In this document: positions 51,542-60,565 of the stretch, piece after piece | How positions within the stretch are numbered: position 1 is the first letter of the stretch | Layout: every line of letters starts with the position of its first letter | Assembly (NCBI GenBank): GCA_017621815.1 | Contig: JAGASK010000043.1 | Coordinates: 152,961-216,960, forward strand | Reading direction: 5' to 3' | From: Lachnospiraceae bacterium | Lineage (GTDB): Bacteria > Bacillota > Clostridia > Lachnospirales > Lachnospiraceae | Length of the DNA: 64,000 bases | Made by a program: the position numbers and the translations under genes | The notes under the pieces: model-generated | Seen by the model: the letters and a program-made list of their open reading frames with translations, nothing else | Databases searched by the model: none | Told to the model about the DNA's origin: nothing

Positions 51542-52318
51542 ATGTTAAAAAGAAAAAAATATGCAGTAATTACCGGCGCAAGTGCCGGAATCGGCATGGA
51601 ATTTGCAAAGCGTCTGTCTAAAAGAGGATATCCTCTTGTGCTGATTGCAAGGCGGGAGGACAGATTGATTAAGCTTTCTAAGGAGCTTAAGACAAAATGC
51701 GAGATTATTACGGCAGATTTGTCAAGAGAAGAAGAGTGCTACCGGGTGTTTTATCAGCTGCAGGACAAGGAAATAGGAGTTTTCATTAATAATGCGGGCT
51801 TTGGGGACTGCGGAAAATTCATAGAGACGGATCTGCAGAAGGAAATGAACATGGTACAGGTCAATGTGAAGGCCGTACATGTACTTATGAAACTGATGCT
51901 TAAAAAGATGCAGAAGGCAGGCTGGGGATATATTCTGAATGTTGCCTCTTCGGCAGGATTGATACCTGCCGGTCCTTATATGGCAACCTATTATGCCACC
52001 AAGGCTTATGTTACCAGCTTAACCCAGGCGGTGGCAGAAGAACTTCGCGAGAGCGGAAGCAGAGTTTATGTGGGATGCCTTTGTCCCGGACCTGTTGATA
52101 CGGAATTTAACAGCGTGGCAAATGTGGAATTTGCTTTAAAGGGAATCAGCGCGCGGGACTGTGTGGATTATGCGTTAAAGCAGATGGGAAAAAGAGAGGT
52201 TGTCATTATCCCCACAAAAACCATGCAGCTGGCCATGACTTTCGGAAGATTTCTTCCCAGGCCTGTTTATGTAAAGATAGCCGCACATCAGCAGAAAAAG
52301 AAGTTTAAAGAAGGCTGA
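51542..52318 (+). CDS. Short-chain dehydrogenase/reductase
   Basis: 258 residues. NAD(P) motif TGASAGIGMEFA (about 11-22), NNAGFGD, catalytic Ser in NVASSAG and Tyr-x-x-x-Lys in YYATKAY. CPGPVDTEF is typical of the classical SDR DltE-like group (YqjQ). Substrate unknown. Starts 45 bases after the NUDIX gene with AAAGGGAGA upstream. Confidence 0.94.
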   Translation: MLKRKKYAVITGASAGIGMEFAKRLSKRGYPLVLIARREDRLIKLSKELKTKCEIITADLSREEECYRVFYQLQDKEIGVFINNAGFGDCGKFIETDLQKEMNMVQVNVKAVHVLMKLMLKKMQKAGWGYILNVASSAGLIPAGPYMATYYATKAYVTSLTQAVAEELRESGSRVYVGCLCPGPVDTEFNSVANVEFALKGISARDCVDYALKQMGKREVVIIPTKTMQLAMTFGRFLPRPVYVKIAAHQQKKKFKEG

Positions 52319-52320
52319 TA

Positions 52321-52349
52321 TTGCAAAGTACCGTTAAAAAATGTATAAT
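52321..52349 (+). promoter_or_regulatory. Promoter of aspS
   Basis: TTGCAA (52321-52326), 17 bases, TATAAT (52344-52349), 41 bases before ATG 52390. No T-box structure was recognised in the short leader. Confidence 0.75.
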
Positions 52350-52389
52350 TACAGAAGTTTATCAAATAACAAAGGAGCTATGAATTATC

Positions 52390-54159
52390 ATGGTACAGTC
52401 AAGAACACATAATTGTAACCAGCTGCGGATTTCCGATGTGGGTCAGAAAGTCACCATTGTGGGCTGGTATGAAAACATGCGTAAAGTCAGCAAGAATCTC
52501 GGATTTTTAATTCTCCGTGACTTCTACGGAGTTACACAGGTAGTAATTGAAACAGAAGAAATGATGGCGAAATTAAACGGCATCAATAATGAATCCACTC
52601 TTTCCGTTACCGGAGTGGTAAGGGAGCGTTCCAGTAAAAACGGAAATCTTCCTACAGGTGAAATTGAAGTAGTGCCGGAAGATATAACGGTACTGGGTAA
52701 ATGTATTTACAATGAGCTTCCTTTTGAAATTAACCGTTCCAAGGAAGCGGATGAGGCAACCAGATTAAAATACAGATATCTGGATTTAAGAAATCCTGAG
52801 GTAAAGGAAAAAATTGTTCTGAGAAGTAAAATCGTTGCGGAAATCAGAAAGAGCATGATAGAACATGACTTTTTGGAAATCACCACTCCGATTTTAACCT
52901 GTTCGTCTCCTGAGGGAGCGAGAGATTATCTGGTTCCTGCCAGAAATCATCCGGGCAAGTTTTATGCATTGCCCCAGGCGCCCCAGCAGTTTAAGCAGCT
53001 TCTTATGACATCCGGATTTGACAGATATTTTCAGGTAGCGCCCTGTTTCAGGGACGAGGATGCCAGGGCAGACCGTTCACCGGGAGAGTTCTATCAGCTG
53101 GATATGGAAATGGCTTTTGCCTCCCAGGATGATGTGTTTAGTGTGATTGAGGATGTGCTGCCTCCCATTTTTGCAAAATACGGCAAATATAAGACGGCTT
53201 CAACAGCTCCTTTTAAGAGAATTTCTTATAATGAGGCAATGGATAAATACGGCTCCGATAAGCCGGACCTGCGAATTGATTTGACACTTCAGGATGCTAC
53301 CGGATGTATGGCAGACTGCGGATTCGGACCTTTTGAGGGACAAACTGTCAAAGCTGTTGTAGTGGATAATTTTAACGCCACCAGAAAGGTAATTGATAAA
53401 ATCTGTGCCGATGTGGAAGTGCAGAGCGGCAGAAAGGTTTATTGGTTCAAGCTGGATGAAAACGGAGAACTGGTTGGAGGTATTTCCAAGTTCCTTCAGG
53501 ACAGAAAAGATAAAGTGGTAAGTGCCTTAGGCTTAAAAGCAGGCGATTTTGTGGGGCTGTCTGCAGGTAAGCTTCTGGAAGCCCAGAAGACTGCCGGTGT
53601 GCTGCGCAGATTTTTAGGGGCTGCAAGTGAAGCGCATATGAAGACGGAGTGCTATGAGTTCTGTTGGATTGTGGATTTTCCCATGTATGAAATCGGGGAA
53701 GAAAGCGGTGAGCTGGAATTCTGTCACAATCCCTTCTCTATGCCACAGGGCGGAATGGATGCCCTTGTGAACAAGGACCCTCTTGATATTTATGCTTATC
53801 AGTACGATTTGGTGTGCAACGGTGTGGAACTTTCTTCAGGTGCTGTTCGTAATCATGACCCTGAAATTATGGTAAAGGCATTCCAGTTGGTGGGTCTTGA
53901 CGAAGAACATGTGAAGGCAAAATTCCCTGCCATGTACAATGCATTCTGTTACGGAGCACCTCCTCATGCAGGAATTGCTCCCGGAGTTGACCGTATGGTA
54001 ATGCTCATTGCGGGAGAAGAAAGCATTCGTGAAATCATTCCTTTCCCTATGAACAAGACTGCACAGGATGTTATGATGGGAGCGCCGTCGGAGGTGGATG
54101 AAAAGCAGCTTCGTGATGTGCATATCAGGATTGATATTCAGGAAAAAAGTGAAGCTTAA
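52390..54159 (+). CDS. aspS: Aspartyl-tRNA synthetase
   Basis: 589 residues, bacterial-type AspRS with a GAD insertion. N-terminal OB fold binds the anticodon (VGWYENMRKVSKNLGFLILR). Class II motif 2 is FRDEDARADRSPGEFYQLD, motif 3 is GIAPGVDRMVMLI with the terminal Arg. Charges tRNA-Asp. AAAGGAG precedes ATG 52390. A strong terminator follows. Confidence 0.97.
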   Translation: MVQSRTHNCNQLRISDVGQKVTIVGWYENMRKVSKNLGFLILRDFYGVTQVVIETEEMMAKLNGINNESTLSVTGVVRERSSKNGNLPTGEIEVVPEDITVLGKCIYNELPFEINRSKEADEATRLKYRYLDLRNPEVKEKIVLRSKIVAEIRKSMIEHDFLEITTPILTCSSPEGARDYLVPARNHPGKFYALPQAPQQFKQLLMTSGFDRYFQVAPCFRDEDARADRSPGEFYQLDMEMAFASQDDVFSVIEDVLPPIFAKYGKYKTASTAPFKRISYNEAMDKYGSDKPDLRIDLTLQDATGCMADCGFGPFEGQTVKAVVVDNFNATRKVIDKICADVEVQSGRKVYWFKLDENGELVGGISKFLQDRKDKVVSALGLKAGDFVGLSAGKLLEAQKTAGVLRRFLGAASEAHMKTECYEFCWIVDFPMYEIGEESGELEFCHNPFSMPQGGMDALVNKDPLDIYAYQYDLVCNGVELSSGAVRNHDPEIMVKAFQLVGLDEEHVKAKFPAMYNAFCYGAPPHAGIAPGVDRMVMLIAGEESIREIIPFPMNKTAQDVMMGAPSEVDEKQLRDVHIRIDIQEKSEA

Positions 54160-54188
54160 TTTTATACAGCGGTATTGAGTGCAAAATG

Positions 54189-54237
54189 TGCATGGGAAAA
54201 TGCAGGATACGCAGATTCCCATGCAATTTTATTTTTA
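54189..54237 (+). terminator. Intrinsic terminator of aspS
   Basis: TGCATGGGAA (54189-54198)/TTCCCATGCA (54216-54225), 17-base loop, then ATTTTATTTTT. Confidence 0.88.
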
Positions 54238-54320
54238 TTCCCATATACTGTTCTTATAAGAGGCATCTGAAAATTGCCAGGCGCAATTATCTGACCTCCG
54301 GCAGAAAGGGAAGAAAAATA

Positions 54321-55286
54321 ATGAGGAGAGCAAAAAAGGCATTAAGGATAACGGGAATAGCAGTTATACTTTTGTTTATCCTTGTGGCAGCAGGGGTATC
54401 TGTTTTAAATAACTGGGTGGGAAAGCAGGTGGCGGAAGGCCTTCTGTATCAGAATAAAGGCAATGACACCAGGAAAAACAGTGTGCTTCAGCTGGAGCAG
54501 TGGGGCTATGACCTTGAAGGTTTTGAAGAAAGGTATCAGCCCCGGATGTGCAGTGTGACTGCAGGGGACGGCGTTATTTCTCCGGCAGCAGTGTTTACCT
54601 GCCCTGAAAGCGGAAATACGGCAATTCTTGTGCACGGTGCAGGAGGAGACCATGTGAGTATGTATCCTGTGGCGGAGATGTATTTAAAAAATAACTGGAA
54701 TGTAATAGCCATAGACCAGCGTGCCTGCGGAGCTTCCGAAGATGATAAGGTGAGCTTCGGTTATTTTGAAAAGCAGGATGTGGCGGCATGGGTGGACTAT
54801 GCCGAAAATGAAATGTCATCGGTAAAAATAGTTGTTCACGGACAGTCCATGGGTGCGGCAACAGCTGCCTTATATGCATCAGACGGACAGTATGACCGGA
54901 AGGCGGATGCGGTAATATTGGATTCCTGCATTGACAGTATGGAAAGAATGTTCTTAGGCGTGTGGAGAGAAATGGACGGAACAGAAGAAATACCGGAGGA
55001 TTATGTGGTTTCCTGCGGTGACAGATACCTGAAAAAACATTTTGGATTTGGCTTTGAGGATGCCGATGTGCTTGAAAAAATGAAAGAAAATCATGTAAAA
55101 ACCATGATGATTCAGTGCGGACAGGATGAAATTGTTCCTAATCAGATTGCGGAGCAGATATTTCAGAATATCCCGGCGGAAAATAAGGAAATCTGTTATT
55201 TTGACAGCCGGCATGTGGAAGCGGCGATTGATTATCCGGCTGAATATGAAAAGGCGGTTTTGACATTTTTAAATGAGGAACAATAA
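54321..55286 (+). CDS. Membrane-anchored alpha/beta hydrolase (COG1073-like)
   Basis: 321 residues from ATG 54321 (AGGGAAGAAA). N-terminal basic segment and one membrane helix (about 13-33, AVILLFILVAAGVSVL), then an alpha/beta hydrolase: VHGAGGDHVSM (oxyanion), AIDQRACGASE, nucleophile elbow VHGQSMGAAT (Ser near 176), QCGQDEIVP with the catalytic Asp, and a His in DSRHVEA. Of the serine peptidase S9-like esterases. It opens the second hydrolase-LytTR-membrane protein set. Confidence 0.87.
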   Translation: MRRAKKALRITGIAVILLFILVAAGVSVLNNWVGKQVAEGLLYQNKGNDTRKNSVLQLEQWGYDLEGFEERYQPRMCSVTAGDGVISPAAVFTCPESGNTAILVHGAGGDHVSMYPVAEMYLKNNWNVIAIDQRACGASEDDKVSFGYFEKQDVAAWVDYAENEMSSVKIVVHGQSMGAATAALYASDGQYDRKADAVILDSCIDSMERMFLGVWREMDGTEEIPEDYVVSCGDRYLKKHFGFGFEDADVLEKMKENHVKTMMIQCGQDEIVPNQIAEQIFQNIPAENKEICYFDSRHVEAAIDYPAEYEKAVLTFLNEEQ

Positions 55287-55287
55287 T

Positions 55288-55740
55288 ATGTATCAGCTGA
55301 ACTGGTTTCAGACGAAAAAGGAAGAGGAACGGATTGATATTTTTTATCATGAAATGACTCCGGTGCTCAGGCAGATTGCGGCAGTTGTAAAAAATGAAAA
55401 GCCGGTTCTTACAGGAATTACTGAGGATGAAAAAGAGCTTCTTGATATAGAAGAAATCTATTATTTTGACACGGTGGACAGAAGAACCTTTGCCTATACA
55501 AGGGATAAGACCTATCAGGTATCCTTAACTATATCGGCTTTGGAAGAAAAGCTTTCAGACTTTGGCTTTATCAGAATAAATAAGGCAAATCTTGTAAATA
55601 TTTATCAGATTAAAAAAATAAAACCGGAATCGAATATGCGAATCAGCGCAATCCTCAGAAACGATGAAAAGCTGCAGATTAACAGAAGCTATAAGCGGTC
55701 TTTTGAGGAATATCTGAAAAGAGTCAGAAAGGCATTGTAG
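55288..55740 (+). CDS. LytTR-domain transcription regulator
   Basis: 150 residues from ATG 55288; GAGGAAC lies in the end of the hydrolase gene, one base after whose stop this gene starts. LytTR domain about 50-145 (DIEEIYYFDTVDRRTFAY, FIRINKANLVNIYQI, QINRSYKRSFEEYL). No receiver domain. Same size and design as the LytTR gene at 43202. Confidence 0.92.
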   Translation: MYQLNWFQTKKEEERIDIFYHEMTPVLRQIAAVVKNEKPVLTGITEDEKELLDIEEIYYFDTVDRRTFAYTRDKTYQVSLTISALEEKLSDFGFIRINKANLVNIYQIKKIKPESNMRISAILRNDEKLQINRSYKRSFEEYLKRVRKAL

Positions 55741-55784
55741 GAGGAAGGCTGTATCAGCTTTCGGACAAAAAGGAAAAGAAGTGT

Positions 55785-56243
55785 ATGAAAATATTAAAAG
55801 GCGTGGAAATCCCTATTGCCATATGTGTCAGTTATACGATATTATCTATAGTGAATGCAGTGCTTTGCCTGATAAACGGCCGGGAAAGCAGCAGTAATGT
55901 GAATGCGGTTATGATGTTGTTTTTTTGCTCCATAGCGGTGCTTGTGTTGTCCATTCATCGCCTGTTTGATGCGGCGGCGCCTGTTGTCATGATTTTGGTG
56001 CAGTATGTCATTGCCATGGGACTGGTATTTTTATCCGTATATATCGTAAGCTTTTTTGAAGAGGTCAGTAAAGGCGGATACAGGGATATTTTTATCAGTT
56101 TTACTGTTCCTTATTTTATCGGGGGAGCGGTTTATTACATTTCTCTGTTTCGGGCGGCAAAAAGGCAGGATAAGCTGCTGCAGGAAATTAACAAGATACA
56201 TTTTGATGCGAAGAAAAAAGCATCTGAGGATATTGAAGGGTAA
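55785..56243 (+). CDS. DUF3021-like membrane protein
   Basis: 152 residues, four predicted membrane helices (about 8-28, 40-58, 68-92, 105-125) and a charged C-terminal tail. Topology and place after a LytTR gene match DUF3021, though sequence similarity to the protein at 43650 is weak by eye. AAAAGAAG precedes ATG 55785. Confidence 0.75.
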   Translation: MKILKGVEIPIAICVSYTILSIVNAVLCLINGRESSSNVNAVMMLFFCSIAVLVLSIHRLFDAAAPVVMILVQYVIAMGLVFLSVYIVSFFEEVSKGGYRDIFISFTVPYFIGGAVYYISLFRAAKRQDKLLQEINKIHFDAKKKASEDIEG

Positions 56244-56261
56244 GACAGGAGAGATGAATGT

Positions 56262-57671
56262 ATGCTGCCGGCAGCTTTTACAGACAGAATGAAGAAAATG
56301 CTGGGAGAAGAATTTGAAGAATTTCTTCAAAGCTATGAGGAAAACCGGGGGATGGACTGCTCCGCAGGACAGCTTACGGGTAAAAGCCAGGCGCTGCGCT
56401 TAAATCCTTTAAAAGGTGATTGCGGGCGTTTTTTGGAATTGTCACCTTTTAGCCTGAAACCGGTTCCCTGGGCAAAAAACGGCTACTATTATGAAGAGTC
56501 GGACAGACCGGGAAAACATCCCTTTCATGAAGCAGGAGTTTATTACATACAGGAGGCAAGCGCGATGGCTCCGGCTGCTTTTCTGGAAGCAAAGCCGGGG
56601 GAAAGGATTCTTGATTTATGTGCGGCTCCGGGAGGAAAAAGCACCCAGATTGCCGCTGATATGCTGGGAGAGGGAATTTTAATCTGCAACGAAATTCATC
56701 CTGCAAGAGCGAAAATATTGTCTGAAAATATAGAGAGGATGGGTATTGCAAATGCCATAGTGGTAAATCATTCTCCGGATGTGCTGGCAGAACACTTCCC
56801 CGGCTATTTTGACAGAATCCTGGTGGATGCCCCCTGTTCGGGAGAAGGGATGTTCCGTAAAAATGAAGAAGCCTGTGAGCAGTGGAGCCCTGAGAATGTG
56901 AGGATGTGCGGTGAAAGACAGGATGAAATTCTGGATTATGCCGCAGGGATGCTTAAGGGCGGCGGAAGAATGGTTTATTCCACCTGCACTTTTGCGCCGG
57001 AAGAAAATGAAGGAAGTATCAGCAGGTTTTTAAAAAGGCATCCGGAATTTTCAGTGGTGCCTGTAAGCAAATTTGAAGGAATGGCATCCGGAAATCCTGA
57101 ATGGATTAAGGAACCGGCTTGGGGAATTGAAAATACGGTCAGACTTTGGCCCCATAAACTGAAGGGTGAAGGCCATTTTGCAGCAGTGCTTCAAAAAGAA
57201 GGATTGGCAGGAACCGGAGAAGGAACCGGCAGATATGGAATCCAGACAGGAATTTCCGAAAAAGAATGTAAAGAATTTACTGCATTTAAGAAGGAATATC
57301 TGAATAAGGAGCTTGGAGGCTGTCTTATCCGTTTCGGGGAGCAGCTGTACCTGCTGCCGGAAAATGCGCCTTCCCTGCATAAGTTAAAGGTGCTTCGTCC
57401 GGGGCTTCATCTTGGAACCATAAAGAAGAACCGCTTTGAGCCTTCTCATGCACTGGCGCTTTCGTTAAAATCCGGGGAGGTTTTCAGTGAGGTAAACCTG
57501 AATTTAAAGGATGGAATGGCAGAGAAATATTTAAGCGGTCAGACTTTTGAAACAAGGTCGGAAAGCGGCTGGAATCTGATTACGGTGGAAGGCTTCAGCA
57601 CGGGCTGGGGAAAGGCGGCAAACGGCATTATGAAAAATCATTATCCGAAAGGACTTCGGAAAAATTGGTAA
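56262..57671 (+). CDS. 16S rRNA m5C methyltransferase, RsmF/RsmB family
   Basis: 469 residues. N-terminal RNA-binding part, then a NOL1/NOP2/Sun methyltransferase: YIQEASAMAPA, SAM loop LDLCAAPGGKST, DAPCSGEGMFRK (first catalytic Cys) and YSTCTFAPEENE (second Cys). A C-terminal extension (about 330-460) with a PUA-like pattern is typical of RsmF/YebU. Methylates a cytosine in 16S rRNA; the position is not known. Confidence 0.93.
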   Translation: MLPAAFTDRMKKMLGEEFEEFLQSYEENRGMDCSAGQLTGKSQALRLNPLKGDCGRFLELSPFSLKPVPWAKNGYYYEESDRPGKHPFHEAGVYYIQEASAMAPAAFLEAKPGERILDLCAAPGGKSTQIAADMLGEGILICNEIHPARAKILSENIERMGIANAIVVNHSPDVLAEHFPGYFDRILVDAPCSGEGMFRKNEEACEQWSPENVRMCGERQDEILDYAAGMLKGGGRMVYSTCTFAPEENEGSISRFLKRHPEFSVVPVSKFEGMASGNPEWIKEPAWGIENTVRLWPHKLKGEGHFAAVLQKEGLAGTGEGTGRYGIQTGISEKECKEFTAFKKEYLNKELGGCLIRFGEQLYLLPENAPSLHKLKVLRPGLHLGTIKKNRFEPSHALALSLKSGEVFSEVNLNLKDGMAEKYLSGQTFETRSESGWNLITVEGFSTGWGKAANGIMKNHYPKGLRKNW

Positions 57672-57738
57672 TGCGGCTTAAAATATGTTACTATGAAAAG
57701 TGTAATTGTATTTTGGGCGGATATGACGGAGAAAACAG

Positions 57739-58791
57739 ATGAAGAAAAAAAAGATAATATCCGTATTGGCGGCAGTCCTGACAGTTTCATTTTGTGCTGC
57801 CGGATGCGGACTTGTGAGTAAAAATGAGAATATAGCGGCAGGAATGGCAGCCATTCAGGCACTTGATTATGATTCAGCCATTGCCAGCTTTGAAGCGGCA
57901 AAAGAGGCGGACGAAAATCCCAGGTTATTATACCGCGGAGAAGGACTTGCCTATATGGGAAAAACTCAGTATACAGATGCGGCAGCCGCTTTTGAAACGG
58001 CTCTTTCTTACAGTGACGGAAGAGTTGATGATATGGATTATGATATCAACTATTATCTGGCAACTGCTTATTATAAGCAGGGGGAAACGGATAAGGCCGT
58101 GTCCGCTTACAATGCAATTATTGCATTGAGGCCGGAGGAAAGGGATGCCTACTATCTGCGGGGTGTTATTTATACCGAAAGCGGAAGAATTGAGGAGGCT
58201 CTTGCCGATTTTGACAAGACCATATCTTTAAACACCAGAGATTATGACAGGCTGATAGATATTTATTGTGTGCTTGACGAAAACGGATATAAGGAATCGG
58301 GGCAGGAATATCTTCAGGGTGCTATGGAAAGCGGCACCAAGTATATGACTAATTATGAAAAGGGCCGTATCAGCTATTATCTTGAAGACTATGAAAATGC
58401 CCGGAATTATCTGGAAAAGGCACGGGATGAAGAAGGATATGAGGCAGTTCTTTTCCTGGGAAAGACCTATGAAACCTTAGGGGATTATAATTATGCCATC
58501 AGCGTATACAATACTTTTGTTGACAGCGGGCAGGAAAGTCCCCAGGTATTAAACCAGATGGGGCTTTGCAAGCTGCAGATGAAGGATTATCAGGGGGCGC
58601 TGGAAGCATTCCAAAGGGCTATGAATATTGAAGGTAACGGCATGATGCAGGTGCTCAAGATGAATGAAGTTGTAGCCTATGAAAAACTGGAGGAATACAA
58701 AAAGGCATCCGTGCTTCTGGACAGCTATTTGAAAACTTATCCTGATGATGAGGAAGCAAAGAGAGAATATGAGTTTTTAAAAACACGTTAA
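57739..58791 (+). CDS. TPR-repeat lipoprotein
   Basis: 350 residues from ATG 57739 (CGGAG 9 bases upstream). Signal peptide with lipobox FCAAGC. The mature protein is about seven TPR units (for example AIQALDYDSAIASFEAAKEA, YLATAYYKQGETDKAVSAYN, YLRGVIYTESGRIEEALADF, FLGKTYETLGDYNYAISVYN), so a surface adaptor for protein complexes. No partner evident nearby. Terminator follows. Confidence 0.93.
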   Translation: MKKKKIISVLAAVLTVSFCAAGCGLVSKNENIAAGMAAIQALDYDSAIASFEAAKEADENPRLLYRGEGLAYMGKTQYTDAAAAFETALSYSDGRVDDMDYDINYYLATAYYKQGETDKAVSAYNAIIALRPEERDAYYLRGVIYTESGRIEEALADFDKTISLNTRDYDRLIDIYCVLDENGYKESGQEYLQGAMESGTKYMTNYEKGRISYYLEDYENARNYLEKARDEEGYEAVLFLGKTYETLGDYNYAISVYNTFVDSGQESPQVLNQMGLCKLQMKDYQGALEAFQRAMNIEGNGMMQVLKMNEVVAYEKLEEYKKASVLLDSYLKTYPDDEEAKREYEFLKTR

Positions 58792-58798
58792 TAAGAGG

Positions 58799-58853
58799 AA
58801 CACAAGATGTTATGTCAATCATTTTATGCTGACACAATATCTTGTGTTTTTTA
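58799..58853 (+). terminator. Intrinsic terminator after the TPR lipoprotein gene
   Basis: AACACAAGAT (58799-58808)/ATCTTGTGTT (58839-58848), then TTTT. An inner TGTCA/TGACA pair lengthens the stem. Confidence 0.88.
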
Positions 58854-58882
58854 TTGACTTTTATATATCCCAATGGTAAACT
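58854..58882 (+). promoter_or_regulatory. Probable promoter of the ATP-cone gene
   Basis: TTGACT (58854-58859), 17 bases, TAAACT (58877-58882), 40 bases before ATG 58922. Confidence 0.5.
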
Positions 58883-58921
58883 TTTCATATTAGATTTCAG
58901 ATGTAACCGGAGGGGGACAGT

Positions 58922-59203
58922 ATGTTTCAGGTGATTAAAAAAGACGGAGAAATTACAGATTTTACATTGACAAAAATCAGCGATGCCATTATGAAAGCGT
59001 TTCTTGCCGCGGACATGCAGTATAATGATGATATGGCTGATTTGCTGGCACTTCGTGTCACTGCGGATTTTCAGGACAGGGTAAAGGAGAACGGCATCCA
59101 TACCAGAGATATTCAGTGCAGTGTGGAAAAGGTTCTTAAGCAGGCAGGATACGGGGAAGCTGCTGAAGCATATATGAGCAGGGATTTGAGCCTTGCGATT
59201 TAG
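58922..59203 (+). CDS. Free-standing ATP-cone protein
   Basis: 93 residues. The whole protein is an ATP-cone, the nucleotide-sensing domain at the N-terminus of ribonucleotide reductases and in NrdR: FQVIKKDGEITDFTLTKISDAIMKAF and the C-terminal VEKVLKQAGYGEAAEAYM. There is no zinc finger as in NrdR and no catalytic NrdD/NrdA part; the 87 bases after the stop carry no continuation in any frame. AGGGGGA precedes ATG 58922. It may regulate a reductase in trans or transcription. Confidence 0.85.
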   Translation: MFQVIKKDGEITDFTLTKISDAIMKAFLAADMQYNDDMADLLALRVTADFQDRVKENGIHTRDIQCSVEKVLKQAGYGEAAEAYMSRDLSLAI

Positions 59204-59290
59204 CCCCTGGTAATAGGAAATACAAGGCGGGCAATTATTATCCGCTGAAAAAATATTAGATTATTTAGCAGAAAACAGGAGAAAAGGAAA

Positions 59291-60226
59291 ATGATTAATA
59301 AGCTGGTAAATAAAATAAAAGCAACAGGAGCCCCCATTGTAGTGGGTCTTGACCCTATGATGAAGTTTATTCCGGAGCATATTCAGAAGAAAGCTTTTGC
59401 GGAATTCGGAGAAACATTGGAAGGGGCAGCAGAAGCTATCTGGCAGTACAATAAAGAAATCGTGGACAATATTTATGATTTGATTCCTGCCGTAAAGCCC
59501 CAGATTGCCATGTATGAGCAGTTCGGAATTCCCGGACTTATTGCATTTAAGAAAACAGTGGACTATTGTAAGGAAAAGGATTTGGTAGTCATCGGCGATA
59601 TTAAGCGAGGCGATATCGGTTCCACCTCGGAAGCTTATGCGGTAGGACACCTTGGCAGGGTACAGGTGGGAAGCAATTCTTTTTACGGTTTTGATGAAGA
59701 TTTTGCAACCGTGAATCCTTATCTTGGTTCCGACGGTGTTAAGCCCTTTATTAAAGTCTGTAAGGAAGAAAAGAAGGGCTTGTTTATTCTTGTTAAGACC
59801 TCCAATCCCAGCAGCGGTGAATTTCAGGACAGAAAAATCGCGGATGCGGATAATCGTCCTCTTTATGAAGTGGTTGGTGAACAGGTCGCAAAATGGGGCG
59901 AAGAGCACATGGGCGAAGAATACAGCTATATCGGCGCTGTGGTAGGCGCAACTTATCCCGAAATGGGTAAGATTCTCCGTAAGGTAATGCCTAAGTCCTA
60001 TATACTGGTGCCGGGCTACGGCGCTCAGGGCGGCAAGGGTGCAGACCTTGTTCATTTCTTCAATGAGGACGGACTGGGAGCTATCGTGAATTCCTCAAGA
60101 GGAATTATTGCAGCTTATCAGCAGGAAAAATATGCTTCCTTCGGAGCGGAGCATTTTGCGGAAGCTTCCAGGGCAGCGGTTGAGGATATGAGAGAAGATA
60201 TTGCAGCAGCATTGAATAACAGATAA
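59291..60226 (+). CDS. pyrF: Orotidine 5'-phosphate decarboxylase, long type
   Basis: 311 residues, the longer PyrF subgroup (type 2). Decarboxylates OMP to UMP, last step of pyrimidine synthesis. Active-site stretch VVIGDIKRGDIGSTS carries the Lys/Asp tetrad; VVGLDPMM at the N-terminus and VPGYGAQGG plus NSSRGI bind the phosphate. AGGAGAAAAGG precedes ATG 59291. Other pyr genes do not follow; after a terminator the DNA changes character. Confidence 0.96.
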   Translation: MINKLVNKIKATGAPIVVGLDPMMKFIPEHIQKKAFAEFGETLEGAAEAIWQYNKEIVDNIYDLIPAVKPQIAMYEQFGIPGLIAFKKTVDYCKEKDLVVIGDIKRGDIGSTSEAYAVGHLGRVQVGSNSFYGFDEDFATVNPYLGSDGVKPFIKVCKEEKKGLFILVKTSNPSSGEFQDRKIADADNRPLYEVVGEQVAKWGEEHMGEEYSYIGAVVGATYPEMGKILRKVMPKSYILVPGYGAQGGKGADLVHFFNEDGLGAIVNSSRGIIAAYQQEKYASFGAEHFAEASRAAVEDMREDIAAALNNR

Positions 60227-60295
60227 AACAGTTGTAAAAAAGCAATCATAGAAAATACGCTTTGCGAATTTTCTGCTATCATGAATAAGGAAAGA

Positions 60296-60357
60296 GATGT
60301 TCCCCGCAGAATTCCGTGCTTTTTGACATGGTGGTTTCTGCGGGGAACGTCTTTTTT
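60296..60357 (+). terminator. Strong terminator after pyrF
   Basis: GTTCCCCGCAGAA (60299-60311)/TTCTGCGGGGAAC (60336-60348), 24-base loop, with three further outer pairs, then CTTTTTT. A smaller hairpin AGAAAAT/ATTTTCT precedes it at about 60250-60274. Confidence 0.88.
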
Positions 60358-60458
60358 AGGAAATTGACTACTTGTCAATATGAATCCGGTAAAAACGTAT
60401 TGGTTTGGAAACAGAACAGACTGAATGAAAAGCGCAAAAGTGTCTATATTAATAAAAT

Positions 60459-60490
60459 AACTCGGTGCAAACCGACTCGGATGAAATCGA
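60459..60490 (+). repeat. 32-bp promoter-flanking repeat, upstream copy
   Basis: AACTCGG-TGC-AAACCGA followed by CTCGGATGAAATCGA. Matches 60529-60560 at most positions (AACTCGG, AAACCGA, TCG, ATCGA blocks). The AACTCGG...ACCGA core is an imperfect palindrome. Confidence 0.75.
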
Positions 60491-60498
60491 ATTAAGGA

Positions 60499-60527
60499 TT
60501 TACAAATATATATGCAGATGTTATAAT
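60499..60527 (+). promoter_or_regulatory. Promoter of the DUF234-type ATPase gene
   Basis: TTTACA (60499-60504), 17 bases, TATAAT (60522-60527). It lies exactly between the two 32-bp repeats, so binding at both would enclose it. Confidence 0.75.
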
Positions 60528-60528
60528 T

Positions 60529-60560
60529 AACTCGGAATAAACCGAGTCGAAAGGAATCGA
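60529..60560 (+). repeat. 32-bp promoter-flanking repeat, downstream copy
   Basis: AACTCGGAATAAACCGAGTCGA and on to AATCGA. The core ACTCGG-AATAAA-CCGAGT is a perfect palindrome. It starts two bases after the -10, so it covers the transcription start, and ends 5 bases before ATG 60566; the likely SD (AAAGGAA) is inside it. Confidence 0.75.
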
Positions 60561-60565
60561 GCAAA

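Noticed and set aside
58922-59290. Frameshifted or truncated nrdD
   Set aside because: No glycyl-radical or other reductase sequence follows in any frame before pyrF, and the gene has its own promoter and clean stop.
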